Shown here piece by piece: positions 37,877 to 46,900 of a DNA stretch of 64,000 bases. A program made the position numbers and the translations under genes. The stretch is from contig OX621164.1 in NCBI GenBank assembly GCA_951640195.1, forward strand, positions 2,089,098 to 2,153,097. Direction: 5' to 3'. The DNA is from Porpolomopsis calyptriformis. Its lineage: Eukaryota > Basidiomycota > Agaricomycetes > Agaricales > Hygrophoraceae. The stretch's first letter is position 1; each line of letters begins with the position of its first letter. Under the pieces are notes generated by a model. The model saw nothing but the letters and a program-made list of their open reading frames with translations. It had not been told where the DNA came from and searched no databases.

Positions 37877-39665
37877 TCATCTGGGTAGTATTATACGAAC
37901 AGTACTCGCATCTCCCTCGCCTGAGTTCTCTACGGCCTCCACTTGCTGCTTCGAGTCATCTAATCTTTTACCCGTCTTGTCCACTTCCCTGTTGCCTTCA
38001 TCTCCCTCCACTTGAGTGGCCAGCCAATCCGCGATTCCCAAGTAAAATGTCGCGGGTCGGAATTTAATATCCTTCCCCATCATCTCTGCCCATTTGTACC
38101 GGGCCGTATTAGTCCATCCTACAAGGTCCAGGTGGTTCACATCAGTCACTGTGCCGAGATACGTGCCCTGGCACAACTCTCATTTATTACCAAGTTCAGC
38201 CGATGAAGTGGATGATCTACGTACCCATTTCGACGACTCGACCGAGACAAGTCCATCATTCGGACCTTCATTTTCCATTATCACCGAATGTGACCATCTG
38301 CACACACGTTAGTGGACCCTTCAACACACGAGAGACCAGACTTGCTTCCATGTATCAATCAAGCCAGGTTCATACACCGCTCCCCAGCTATAGTACTGCA
38401 CACCTTCAACATCGGGCGTCTCCTCGTTGAATAACCGGCTACCCTCCACCGTCAGACATTCGAATGCTTTGCCATCGCCCCCCCCGTTGGGAAGCATTTC
38501 AAGGAACGAGATGACCGAAGGCATGCGTTCCTTGCCAACCGTTGCGAGAAAACGATCTGCAAATGAGGAGCCACGATGCGGAGTTGCGATTGTTGTTATT
38601 GAAAGAACATGGAATGTACGATTAGTGAGATGTGTAGTAAGATACCGGCAATCAAGACCACCCTGTTATCGTTCAGCTACGGATGGATAGGAATCGTGTA
38701 CGGGTCATTTACCATACTGTGTCCTGGTGAACATCAATGAACGTTAACGAAAAGGATTTTTGGTGCGCACCAATGAGGTGAACGTTCCTGCCGGGGTAAA
38801 CCGCGGATACTTTCTCCTCTAGAATTTTGGCTCTGTCTGCCACGCTGCTGGTGGCGGGCACACGTGTGATGAGGACCTCGACGCCGTTTGCCTCAAGCAC
38901 TTCTTTGATGCCGCGCCAATGGGTCACTTGGACCGGGGCGATGGACGGTCCGATGCTAACAGAATCAAAGCCAAGGAGACCATGACAGAATACGACGGGG
39001 TTTCTTGGAGCATGGTCTAAGTTCAAATGGCACGGTTGAGAAGGGGAAGAAGAATGGGAGGAAAGAACAAGAAAAATACATTTCTGATGTATCTTTGCCT
39101 GCTCCTGCTCGACAGTGTCACCTCTGTCTTCTTCGCTTAGCAACGTGTCAAGATTCTCCTTATTTTCGAATTGGAACCACCAACGAGTGGGACTTGGAGA
39201 GGAAGTGTGGATAGTTCTTTCACGAACGGAGCGCAGGCTATCTATGGAAGAGCGACTGTAGGTCGAATGGAGGATGGGTCGGGGAGTACCTCGCGATGAG
39301 CCAGACTCAGAGTTTGGGTTATTGTATGGAGCGAGCGAAGCGGTGGGGAGGGTAGACCGGGTCAAGCCGTCGAGAAAAGGCGGGGGGCGAGCGAGGGCGT
39401 GGGGTCCGTGAAAAGCAGGAGGCAGACGAGCTTTGGGTGGGGTTGCAGGAAGCTTCAAGTCCTCCATGAGGGCCTCCCTGAGAGAAGCTAAACTAGACGA
39501 TGGGGACGGAGGGCACGATGCACTTGAAGACAACCAGCGCAGGACAGGGAGGGTAGACGTTGGCTGCTCTCTTTCTGAAGACATTGGCAATGAGAGACGG
39601 CGGCGGAGAGTGGTCGAGGGAGTACGCGAAACGAAACTTGGATTAGGACGTGGACTTGGGCGCAT
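37877..39665 (-). CDS. TGL2-like triacylglycerol lipase (alpha/beta hydrolase)
   Basis: Lipase of the yeast Tgl2 type, acting on acylglycerols; Tgl2 is mitochondrial, the location here is unknown. A low-complexity Ser/Pro/Arg N-terminus precedes NPVVFCHGLLGFDSVSIGPS (oxyanion loop), GIKEVLEANGVEVLITRVPA and YPGRNVHLIG. The nucleophile elbow GHSMGGLDCRYL is assembled from three exons, with an 11-nt microexon at 38713-38723 carrying the catalytic Ser. TTIATPHRGSSFADRFL, YYSWGAVYEPGLIDTWK, NDGLVSV-type sequence and GTVTDVNHLDLVGWTN (probable catalytic His) follow, then FYLGIADWLATQVEG and a charged tail to the stop at 37877. I chose MRPSPRPNPSFVSR (39665) as start; the frame is open to an ATG at 39827, which would add 54 residues. 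Confidence 0.86.
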
Positions 39666-39827
39666 TACGACGTATTTGTGATGGTGAGCGGGATGCTGCT
39701 GCTCATGACTGAGGCAAACATGCTTCCCTCCGTTCTCCCATCTCAGCCAGCTCTCCAAGACAGTAAGCCATCCTTTAGCTCTTCGTTTTGCCGGAACCAC
39801 ACCACAACTCCTTTCAGTGGTGACCAC

Positions 39828-40263
39828 GCCAGACCAGCTCCAAAACGGTCTGGCGAAGGTGACAACGCCTCAAGAGTAAGTCTAAACGAGTGCCTACGTT
39901 GAAGTCTCTTTGAGACACTTTCCTAGAACTGCCATCTTCATTTGCGGCTTTCAAAGTGCGTCTTCAAACTATTTACCATTCCTTACGGCGATGCAAAACG
40001 CGTTACCAGACTGCCATCGACTGTTTCCTTCTCATGAACGTGTCATGATCCACCGAAAACGCGATCACGATTCTGACGACGAGAGAGATATCATTACCTG
40101 GAACGAATGAACGAATGAGCGAATGATCTCAGCATCACTCGAGCTAAACGTATCTTGATTACGTCGGGCTCAAGAGAGTTAGGTCCCACTAAACAAATGC
40201 ACTGTACATCACACAGGACGCTCAACGCTGAAGCTTCAGCGTTGTATATTATATCCGATACAG
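39828..40263. other. Non-coding spacer between lipase and F-box relic
   Basis: No recognisable coding sequence on either strand; short open frames here lack family similarity or joinable exons. It probably contains the lipase promoter at its left side. A perfect 22-bp palindrome lies near the right side (40223-40244). Confidence 0.5.
40223..40244. repeat. Perfect 22-bp palindrome without spacer
   Basis: CAACGCTGAAG followed directly by CTTCAGCGTTG: every base pairs with its mirror position, and symmetry ends outside 40223 and 40244. It is 19 bp beyond the last stop codon of the F-box-like relic on the minus strand. It could be a strong hairpin in a 3' region, a protein binding site, or the scar of a deleted element. 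Confidence 0.8.
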
Positions 40264-40958
40264 TCAAGTATCAGGAGCCATAGAATTGCAAATGAGCCTT
40301 GCCTGGTTGCAGATTTCACTCGACAACATAAGCACAAGATTATCAAACTTCGTCCATTGCTGCCGAGAAAAATAGTGGTCTATCCGGAGCCAATCGGCGA
40401 TACTCAAATCAGCCGAAGTCGTTTTCAACTCAATGTCCAGGTATGAGATAGCCTCCGAAGATGAGCTTCTGAGCCAAGCAAAGTTTGTGAGAGAGGTTGT
40501 TATTTATTTACTGTACTTGGAGATGTATAACATGAGGGAAACGCGCTGACTTTATGAATTATCATGGGTCAAGGTATTCAAGATGTGATCCAGCAGCGTA
40601 CCCACAATCCTTAAATGTCTCTCCATCATAAATGTGACGGTGCGCACAATGGGATGCGACTCAAGGCCCACGAGTCGATCGAAAAACCCCGCCTGGGATG
40701 AAGTCAGTGACGTGACACTGGGAGGCAGCGGGGCCACGGGTACAAGGCATTTATCCACCGATTAGAACGACGCAAACAATTCGTTCATTTGGGCTCAAGT
40801 CTCGAATCGGCAATTTACTATCTTGAGCTCTTCGACCTCAGGGAAGCGGAGCGTGCCGTATAGGTGAACCTGTCCCATTTTAATCGGTCAAGCCTGAGTG
40901 TTGTGAAATGCCATAAGGGTGTCGCGACGAGAAGTAAAGCCTGGTTCAGCGACAGGTC
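40264..40958 (-). pseudogene. F-box/LRR-like protein relic with in-frame stops and a frameshift
   Basis: Reading the minus strand from 40958, LNQALLLVATPLWHFTTLRL then DRLKW is followed by a frame change near 40870. A single frame then runs to 40264: TLRFPEVEELKIVNCRFET, LPPSVTSLTSSQAGFFDRL, HPIVRTVTFMMERHLRIVG, TNFAWLRSSSSEAISYLDIE and WLRIDHYFSRQQWTKFDNLV. Four stop codons interrupt this frame at 40795, 40762, 40552 and 40504, before the final stop at 40264. The alternating leucine-rich pattern (FPEVEELKIVNC; TTLRLDRLKW) is typical of the large, fast-evolving F-box/LRR families of agaricomycetes. The stops do not sit at splice junctions I can recognise, so decay is more likely than introns. 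An F-box itself is not visible. This would be a non-functional family member. Confidence 0.6.
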
Positions 40959-41532
40959 ACCGGAACTTCGCCCTTATAGATGAATAAACGGCGATATACG
41001 TGCAGAGGTCGTTTGGGGATCTCATGAGGCGTGAGAGTAGCACCACCTTCTCAGGTGAAGATCGCGAAAGAGAAGGTAGCTGACACGTAAAAATGGTTCA
41101 TGTCAAGCTGCAAGTACGCAAGGTCGCACGGTCGCCAGCTGGTTCGAGATTATCAATGATGGTTTTCAGAGGAAGACATGTCTGAGTTGATGTGATTGTG
41201 ATTGATTGATTATCGATTAAAAATGGCACATACGAAGGGCATCTTCTTTCTTTTTTTTTTTTTTTTTTTGGAAAGATTCCTTTTTTGTGATCCTTTGGGG
41301 GATTCAAAAGTGCAGAAAGGCCCAGTTCTGACCCATCCCAGATTTATTGTAAGGCCTGAGGGAGCGAGTTTTCAGTGAGAGGTACGAGGTGTGACATGGT
41401 ATGAGGTGGCCAAGTTCCATTTGCTTCAAAATCATCAACTCAATTTGAAAAAGCTGGGTCCGCGCTTAAGACCTTCAGGGACCATCATTAGGATCATGGT
41501 GTGCCGTTTCTCTTTCATCCCCTACCCAGAAT
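40959..41532. other. Spacer upstream of the CoA-ligase-like gene with a poly-T run
   Basis: The left part may contain the decayed 5' end of the F-box-like relic (HEIPKRPLHVYRRLFIYKGE reads on the minus strand near 40990-41020), but no F-box is recognisable. A run of 19 T lies at 41251-41269. The right part should contain the promoter of the ligase gene at 41533. No other gene is seen. Confidence 0.45.
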
Positions 41533-44192
41533 ATGTCTGAAATCTATGCTCCCGTACCTACAGTACCATTCCTTCCCGACGACCTAACCATCCCTCAATT
41601 TATTCTCGATTCTCAACACCCAACGAGACCGATCCGAAAGGGGGGAACACCATGGTTGATTGAAGACGAGAGCGCCAGACAAATTGGATACGAGGAGGTC
41701 AATATGGCCGCCAATGTTGAGACACACTCTGACAGTGATTTCGCGTGTCTAGCTCCGTGCTCGCACATTCGGATTGGCGAATTCATTGAGCGTTAAATGG
41801 AATATTAGTGAGTGTGAACAAATTTCTTGGCATTCTGACGTTCTGATCGTTTACAGGTGCAAACGACGTCGGTATGCGATTGACTATTTTTGATTTAAGC
41901 CACCTCACCCTTCATGCAGTCTGTATATTCAGCCCAAATCACGTCGGTAAATAATTTTCGCCCCAACCCCACTCCCTAAAATTCTCACAGAATATAACCC
42001 AGACTACCCCGTTGCTGTGTGGGCTGTGCACAGGCTTGGCGGCGTCATTAGGTGACTTTCTATCTCACATTCGAAATGGTCATACTAACTACCCTTAACA
42101 AAGTCCCGCCAATCCCGCGTATACCTCCGATGAGCTTGTCTACCAGCTCACAGTCACTAGTGCTCGCTTAATCCTGGTCCACCCTGATTTCTTGCCTACC
42201 GCGCTCTCAGCTGCCCAAGCGGCTGGAATACCTTCAGACCACATTGCTCTCTTTACTGCGAATTCAAATCCTGTCTCCGGTGCCTCTCAGAGCAATTTAG
42301 ACGATCTAATAAATGCAGGCCTGAGTCAAACTTCCAACTTCATTGAAAGACGGCTTAGCAGAGGAGAGTCCAAAACGAAGCTTGCATTTCTGTGTTTCTC
42401 GAGTGGCACTACAGGCAGACCAAAGGTGGATCTTTGCACGTTCAAGCCGCATTCCATGAGCCTGACCTCTTCGTGCAATAGGCTGTAGCCATTGCCCACT
42501 ATTCGGTCATAGCAAATATTATTCAGATGGCCATCCATAACAAGATCAATGAACCACACGCCACACGGGCTGAAACTAGATATAGGCCTGGCGATCGATC
42601 TGCTGCAGGTACGCGAGTCAGTTAGTTCTAGCAGACCAACATACATATTATCGTCCTTTCCAGTTCTACCTTTTTATCGTAAGCAATCATTAACTCAAGC
42701 ATCTCGCCAAGGCTCAAATCCATTCAAATGATAAAAGATATCATTGGCCTCGTGATTAATGTCAGTCAATTTGGTTCCTTCCCTAATCCATCATTCTAAA
42801 CATGGTTTAGATGCAGTTCATGTTATTCAGTGGTGTAAGCATCTATCTTTTTTTTCGGCCGATGTGGATATATTGGATTGTCTATCACGACATTCAGCTT
42901 TCTCTGGTTGTCATTCCCAAGTTCAATTTCGTGAACTTCCTGCAAAGCCTGGTTCGACATCACATCACGCACATGCCGTACGTCCATTGACCTTATTTAA
43001 CATCGTCCTCGAGTGCTGACATTTTGAATAGCCTTGTCCCCCCGCTAATTGTCTTGTTTTGCAAGGTAGCTCTATTTTAGACAAGGTTCGCTTTCAATAC
43101 CCTAATCAAATTGTTTATGTAGCATCCTGCTGTGAAGGAGTACGATCTTAGCCATATCAGAGTCTGCATTGTTGGCGGGGCGCCATTGTCAGCAGAACTT
43201 GCACAACAATTCTCCAGGGTTTTACCAAACTGCAGCATCGGGCAAGGCTATGGTTAGTAATCGCATTACTTAGAGTCCTTGTTTCTGTCAACGACATAAC
43301 GAGTAGGTTTGACCGAGACAGCCACCACGGTTTCGATGATACCGCTGTCGCAGAAAATTGGCACGGCTGGAAGTGCAGGACAACTCATCCCCGGCATCCG
43401 TGCGCGTGTTGTGAAGCCAGACGGGTCCTTAGCTCGGTTGGGAGAGCAAGGTGAACTGTTCGTGACTGGCCCCTCTATGGCATTGGGATATTATAACAAC
43501 CAAGAAGCGTACGTGCTGTCCCTGATATTTTCGGCGTATTGACATATTCATTCGTAGGACCAACGAGGTATTCATTGACGGGTAAGAAACATTCTGTGAT
43601 TTCCGTTGTATCGCCATATCTCCATTTTGCAGTTGGGTTCGTACTGGAGATGAGGTAATCATGAATGAAAATGCTGAAATTTTCATTATTGACCGCTTGA
43701 AAGTTGGTATTTGTTTCCTCCTGTTTCAAGAGTCAATTTCATTCGTTTGTTTTGATTTTTTTAGGAACTCATTAAGGTTCGGGGATTCCAAGTTGCCCCT
43801 GCAGAGTTGGAAGGACATTTGCTGGACCACTGGGCGGTAGCAGATGTATGCGTCGTGGGAGTGCCAGATAGCTACAGTGGCGAAGTTCCTCGGGCGTTCA
43901 TCGTTCTCAATGAAAAGGCTGCCAAAAGCATCGAAAAGGACCCAAGGGAAGCAGAAAACATCAAGGCCAGCATCAACAAAGTAGGTCCACTTTACAGGTA
44001 TTCTGTTCTATTTTTGTTGATCCGGTGCCATTTGACTAGCATGTCTCTGACTCAAAAATCAACTATAAATGGTTGGCTGGTGGGGTGGAGTTTATTGATG
44101 CGATACCGAAGAATCCGAGTGGGAAGCTTCTACGTCGAGTATTGCGCAACCGAGCGAGAAGGACGATACCACCGTTTAAAGTCAAACTTTGA
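41533..44192 (+). CDS. AMP-dependent acyl/aryl-CoA synthetase, 4-coumarate-CoA-ligase-like
   Basis: ANL-superfamily enzyme that adenylates a carboxylic acid and transfers it to CoA; the substrate (phenylpropanoid, fatty or other acid) cannot be read from sequence. The start is MSEIYAPVPTVPFLPDD at 41533. After a short intron, LRARTFGLANSLSVKWNIS joins ANDVVCIFSPNHV, then YPVAVWAVHRLGGVI and PANPAYTSDELVYQL. Motifs: CFSSGTTGRPK (phosphate loop), VLPFYH, GYGLTETATT (adenine motif), GWVRTGDEV, IDRLKELIKVRGFQVAPAEL (hinge) and IPKNPSGKLLRR with the adenylation Lys. More than ten introns are present, several exons being only 20-40 nt. The C-terminus is PPFKVKL at 44192; KVKL is not a standard peroxisomal SKL-type signal, although many 4CL-like enzymes carry one. 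It follows the F-box relic and precedes the truncated kelch copy. Confidence 0.88.
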
Positions 44193-44587
44193 CATGCAAT
44201 GTAAATATATTTTGAGAGATGCCTTTTATGTAAATTTCTGCCCCAACCTTGCACCACGTTTAATGCGTGCTAATTATCTCCTTGCACGTCATTTCAGTGC
44301 GCTACCTAAGGTCGTCGAACAACAACCTCCTCTCGGATGCCTGCGCAGTCATCCCTACCGACCAACCAAACCTCTAGTGGTGGGTGATGACGGCCCCATA
44401 TGGTACCCCATTTGCTACCACCCGATCGCAGATGCGCATCTCACCTCCCTCGGCGTCACCCAATGGCTTGCATAAATAAAATATCAGTTCTCATCACTCA
44501 AGGCTATGCTATGATGGCCTGGTGGGCCACCTTATAAATATACAGGTTACTAGCAGGTATCCTTTGGCCTTCGATCTTGGAGCAAGC
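44193..44587. other. Spacer between ligase and first kelch gene
   Basis: About 395 bp with no supported gene. Open frames extending from the ligase region or into the kelch gene are frame shadows. It should contain the ligase 3' end and the promoter of the downstream kelch copy. I see nothing else in it. Confidence 0.45.
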
Positions 44588-46051
44588 ATGGGCCTCGTAC
44601 TTGCGCCGCTCACCCAACCGCCATCCAACAAAGATACCCTCGATTCGTCAGTCCAATTTATTGCACATTTCTTATCGAATCCTGTTTCAGTAGAAAACTC
44701 ATTAGCGTCCAACAGTGTGGTGGTCAGCAGTACCAGTAACAACCAACAGGGAGGAGGTGATTCCTCCCAGTTTTCGCGGCAATCACCGTCCCACTCGCAT
44801 CAACCATCACATCCTTGGTCTGTTCGACGTCTGCTGCTCCCCCCTCCCATGATGCTTGATAATTCTGTCATTATACCCCCGGCATCTCCTATACCATTCC
44901 CTCGATACCGCCCAGCCCTACCTGCGACCGCCACGCCCAACGGAGACTTATTCCTATTTGGTGGTCTTATGCATGAGACAGCACGCAACGACTTATATTT
45001 ATTTTCCACCCGTGATCTGTCCGCCACACTTCTTCAAACTACTGGCGAAATACCGCCTCCCCGGGTCGGGCATGCTAGTGCGCTTTCGGATAATCTCCTC
45101 ATCGTGTGGGGTGGTGATACAACTCTCGATCCCAGCTCAAACCCGATGGATAGGCAGGATGAAGCGCTGTACTTGATGAATCTTAGTACGTCGTCCAATC
45201 CAGAATGGCTCCATTCATCTCATCGTCATTGTCAAAGTCTCTTTGGAATGGACGCGAATTTCTACATACAGGCCTGCTCCTGTTGGCCGGTATGGGCATG
45301 GAGTTGCTATGATTGGCCCTAAACTTTTTGTATTTGGAGGTCAGCTTGACGACAAGTTCTTTAACGATTTGTGGGCATTTGATCTTGCGTCTCGTTAGTC
45401 TCTCGCTTTGGCTTCCGCGCTGGGATGCTTTGCTCATAGTCCCTTTCAGTCCAAACAGAGGCGGTTTGGGAATTATACGACATTGCCCCTGACGCTCCTC
45501 GTCCGGCTAGTCGAACTGGGCTTACATGCATCGCTTATGATAATCAACTTATTGTGTACGTCATGGTTGATTCCTTTCTTGACTCCAAGGGGAATCCTTT
45601 TACATCAATACAGTTTCGGGGGAACTGACGGCCGATATCATTACAACGACACATGGGCATTCGATCTCAATACTCGAAAATGGTCCGAGCTTGAATGTAT
45701 TGGATACATCCCGTCGCCTCGAGAGGGCCACGCAGCCACGCTCGTTGATGATGTCATGTACATCTCTGGGGGAAGGGCTGTGGACGGCATGGATCTGGGT
45801 GACATTGCCGCACTGAATATCTCTTGTATGTTAACCCTGGGAAATATCAACCGTTCTTGGTAACGCCGTTTACAGGTAAACGTTGGTACATGTTCCAGAA
45901 TATGGGCCCGTCACCCAGTGCCCGCTCTGGACATACCATGGCCTCGGTGGGGGCAAGAATATTCGTTCTTGGGGGCGAATCATACACGTCGCCTGAAATA
46001 GACGATCCCAATTTTATACATGTGTTGGACACCAGTTCACTTCTCACATGA
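44588..46051 (+). CDS. Kelch-repeat protein, truncated tandem paralogue of TEA1-like gene
   Basis: Kelch beta-propeller without the long coiled coil of its neighbour at 46901. From MGLVLAPLTQPPSNKD (44588), a divergent N-terminus leads to HPWSVRRLLLPPPMMLD and then repeats parallel to the downstream gene: [77 protein letters not shown] and SGRAVDG-like and GARIFVLGGESYTS blocks. Intron positions match those of the downstream copy. After FIHVLDT the sequence reads SSLLT and stops at 46051, exactly where the downstream copy has an intron donor. Reading frames and splice sites of the copy are otherwise intact, so a kelch-only protein could be made. Whether it is expressed or a decaying duplicate is unknown. 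Confidence 0.75.
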
Positions 46052-46563
46052 TAATTCGGGTGGAGAGCGTATCCATAGTAACCTTCCACCAGCATCACCG
46101 GCTTTGGCCAACATTCCATCACACCGAGTACCTTGACTGAGGTCCGGTTCGGAAGTCCACCGGTGTGCAACTGTGTATGTACCCTCAATTCCCCTTGGAA
46201 TTCACGATAATTCTGTCTGTCACATTGGTTGCAGATGGCAGCTGCCCAGGTGAAATATATAATCTGACTTGAGATTCGGCCTTGGGGATTGTATACACTC
46301 GCCTGTAAAGGACTTGTGAAAGGAAGCCATCTCCTTGGGCAGATTTCAACACTTGCGAAGTTTAATTGCCGAACCCTGGGGAGCATGACGGCAGCGGGGG
46401 AGAGCGCTGCGGTCATTTTGGTTTTGGCGGTGTTGATAAACAAAAGAACAGGGCAAGATCTCTGAAGGTGGACAATGATGGGGGCACTGTCAAATATTCC
46501 GCGGAACCGCATTCGGCAAGCCGTGCGGGTTATCCCGGACGGCTGCCAGAAGTGCACACACAA
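45847..46563 (-). CDS. Unrecognised open reading frame, possible gene
   Basis: An open frame of 238 codons antisense to the last kelch exon and extending 500 bp beyond it. I do not recognise it. The part beyond 46052 has fairly complex composition (NYREFQGELRVHTQLHTGG, VKVLGVMECWPKPVMLVEGY) and could be real exon sequence of a minus-strand gene or the residue of one. The part below 46052 is simply antisense to kelch coding sequence. No signal peptide, membrane segment or known motif is evident. It lies between two copies of a tandem duplication, so it may be sequence that separated or interrupted them. Confidence 0.25.
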   Translation of the reverse strand: MCVHFWQPSGITRTACRMRFRGIFDSAPIIVHLQRSCPVLLFINTAKTKMTAALSPAAVMLPRVRQLNFASVEICPRRWLPFTSPLQASVYNPQGRISSQIIYFTWAAAICNQCDRQNYREFQGELRVHTQLHTGGLPNRTSVKVLGVMECWPKPVMLVEGYYGYALHPNYHVRSELVSNTCIKLGSSISGDVYDSPPRTNILAPTEAMVCPERALGDGPIFWNMYQRLPVNGVTKNG

Positions 46564-46900
46564 AGTATGTTGGTCATTATCAGGGAAGGGGCACCGTCGA
46601 TTCCAGTGAAGGTGTCAGAAAGGACGTTTGAGCTGGCCAAAAATTGAGATGAAAAATGAAAATGAAAATGAAAAAAAAAAAAATATGACAAAAAAAAAAA
46701 AAAAAAAAAAAAAGAATGACAAGGCTGATGGTAAACACAAGCAAACGATCTCATCTGCATCAACCCGAGCTGGGCCAAATCCAAGACCTGCCAGGCTTTC
46801 TTTGCCCAACGCCGTCCTCGGCGTCCACCTTCCTCCTCATTACCATTTGTGTAGCAACCTTTTAATCATACCGTCCCTCTTCGGAAACAGGACTAGAAGA
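46052..46900. other. Spacer between kelch copies with poly-A tracts
   Basis: Contains the unassigned minus-strand open frame to 46563. A purine-rich low-complexity block follows: short AAAATG-like units (about 46648-46670), 13 A (46671-46683) and 24 A (46690-46713). The remainder to 46900 is probably the promoter and 5' leader of the TEA1-like gene. No homology to the coiled-coil part of the downstream copy was seen. Confidence 0.5.

Noticed and set aside
39910..40110. Plus-strand open frame of 66 codons upstream of the lipase
   Set aside because: No similarity or gene context, and probably in the leader or promoter region of the lipase.
41251..41269. Run of 19 T as the tail of a minus-strand retroelement
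   Set aside because: No reverse transcriptase, target-site duplication or element body is visible next to it; simple slippage repeat is enough.
43807..44475. Long open frame running past the ligase stop as a C-terminal extension
   Set aside because: It reads through an intron near 43981 in the wrong frame; the spliced frame with PKNPSGKLLRR ends at 44192.
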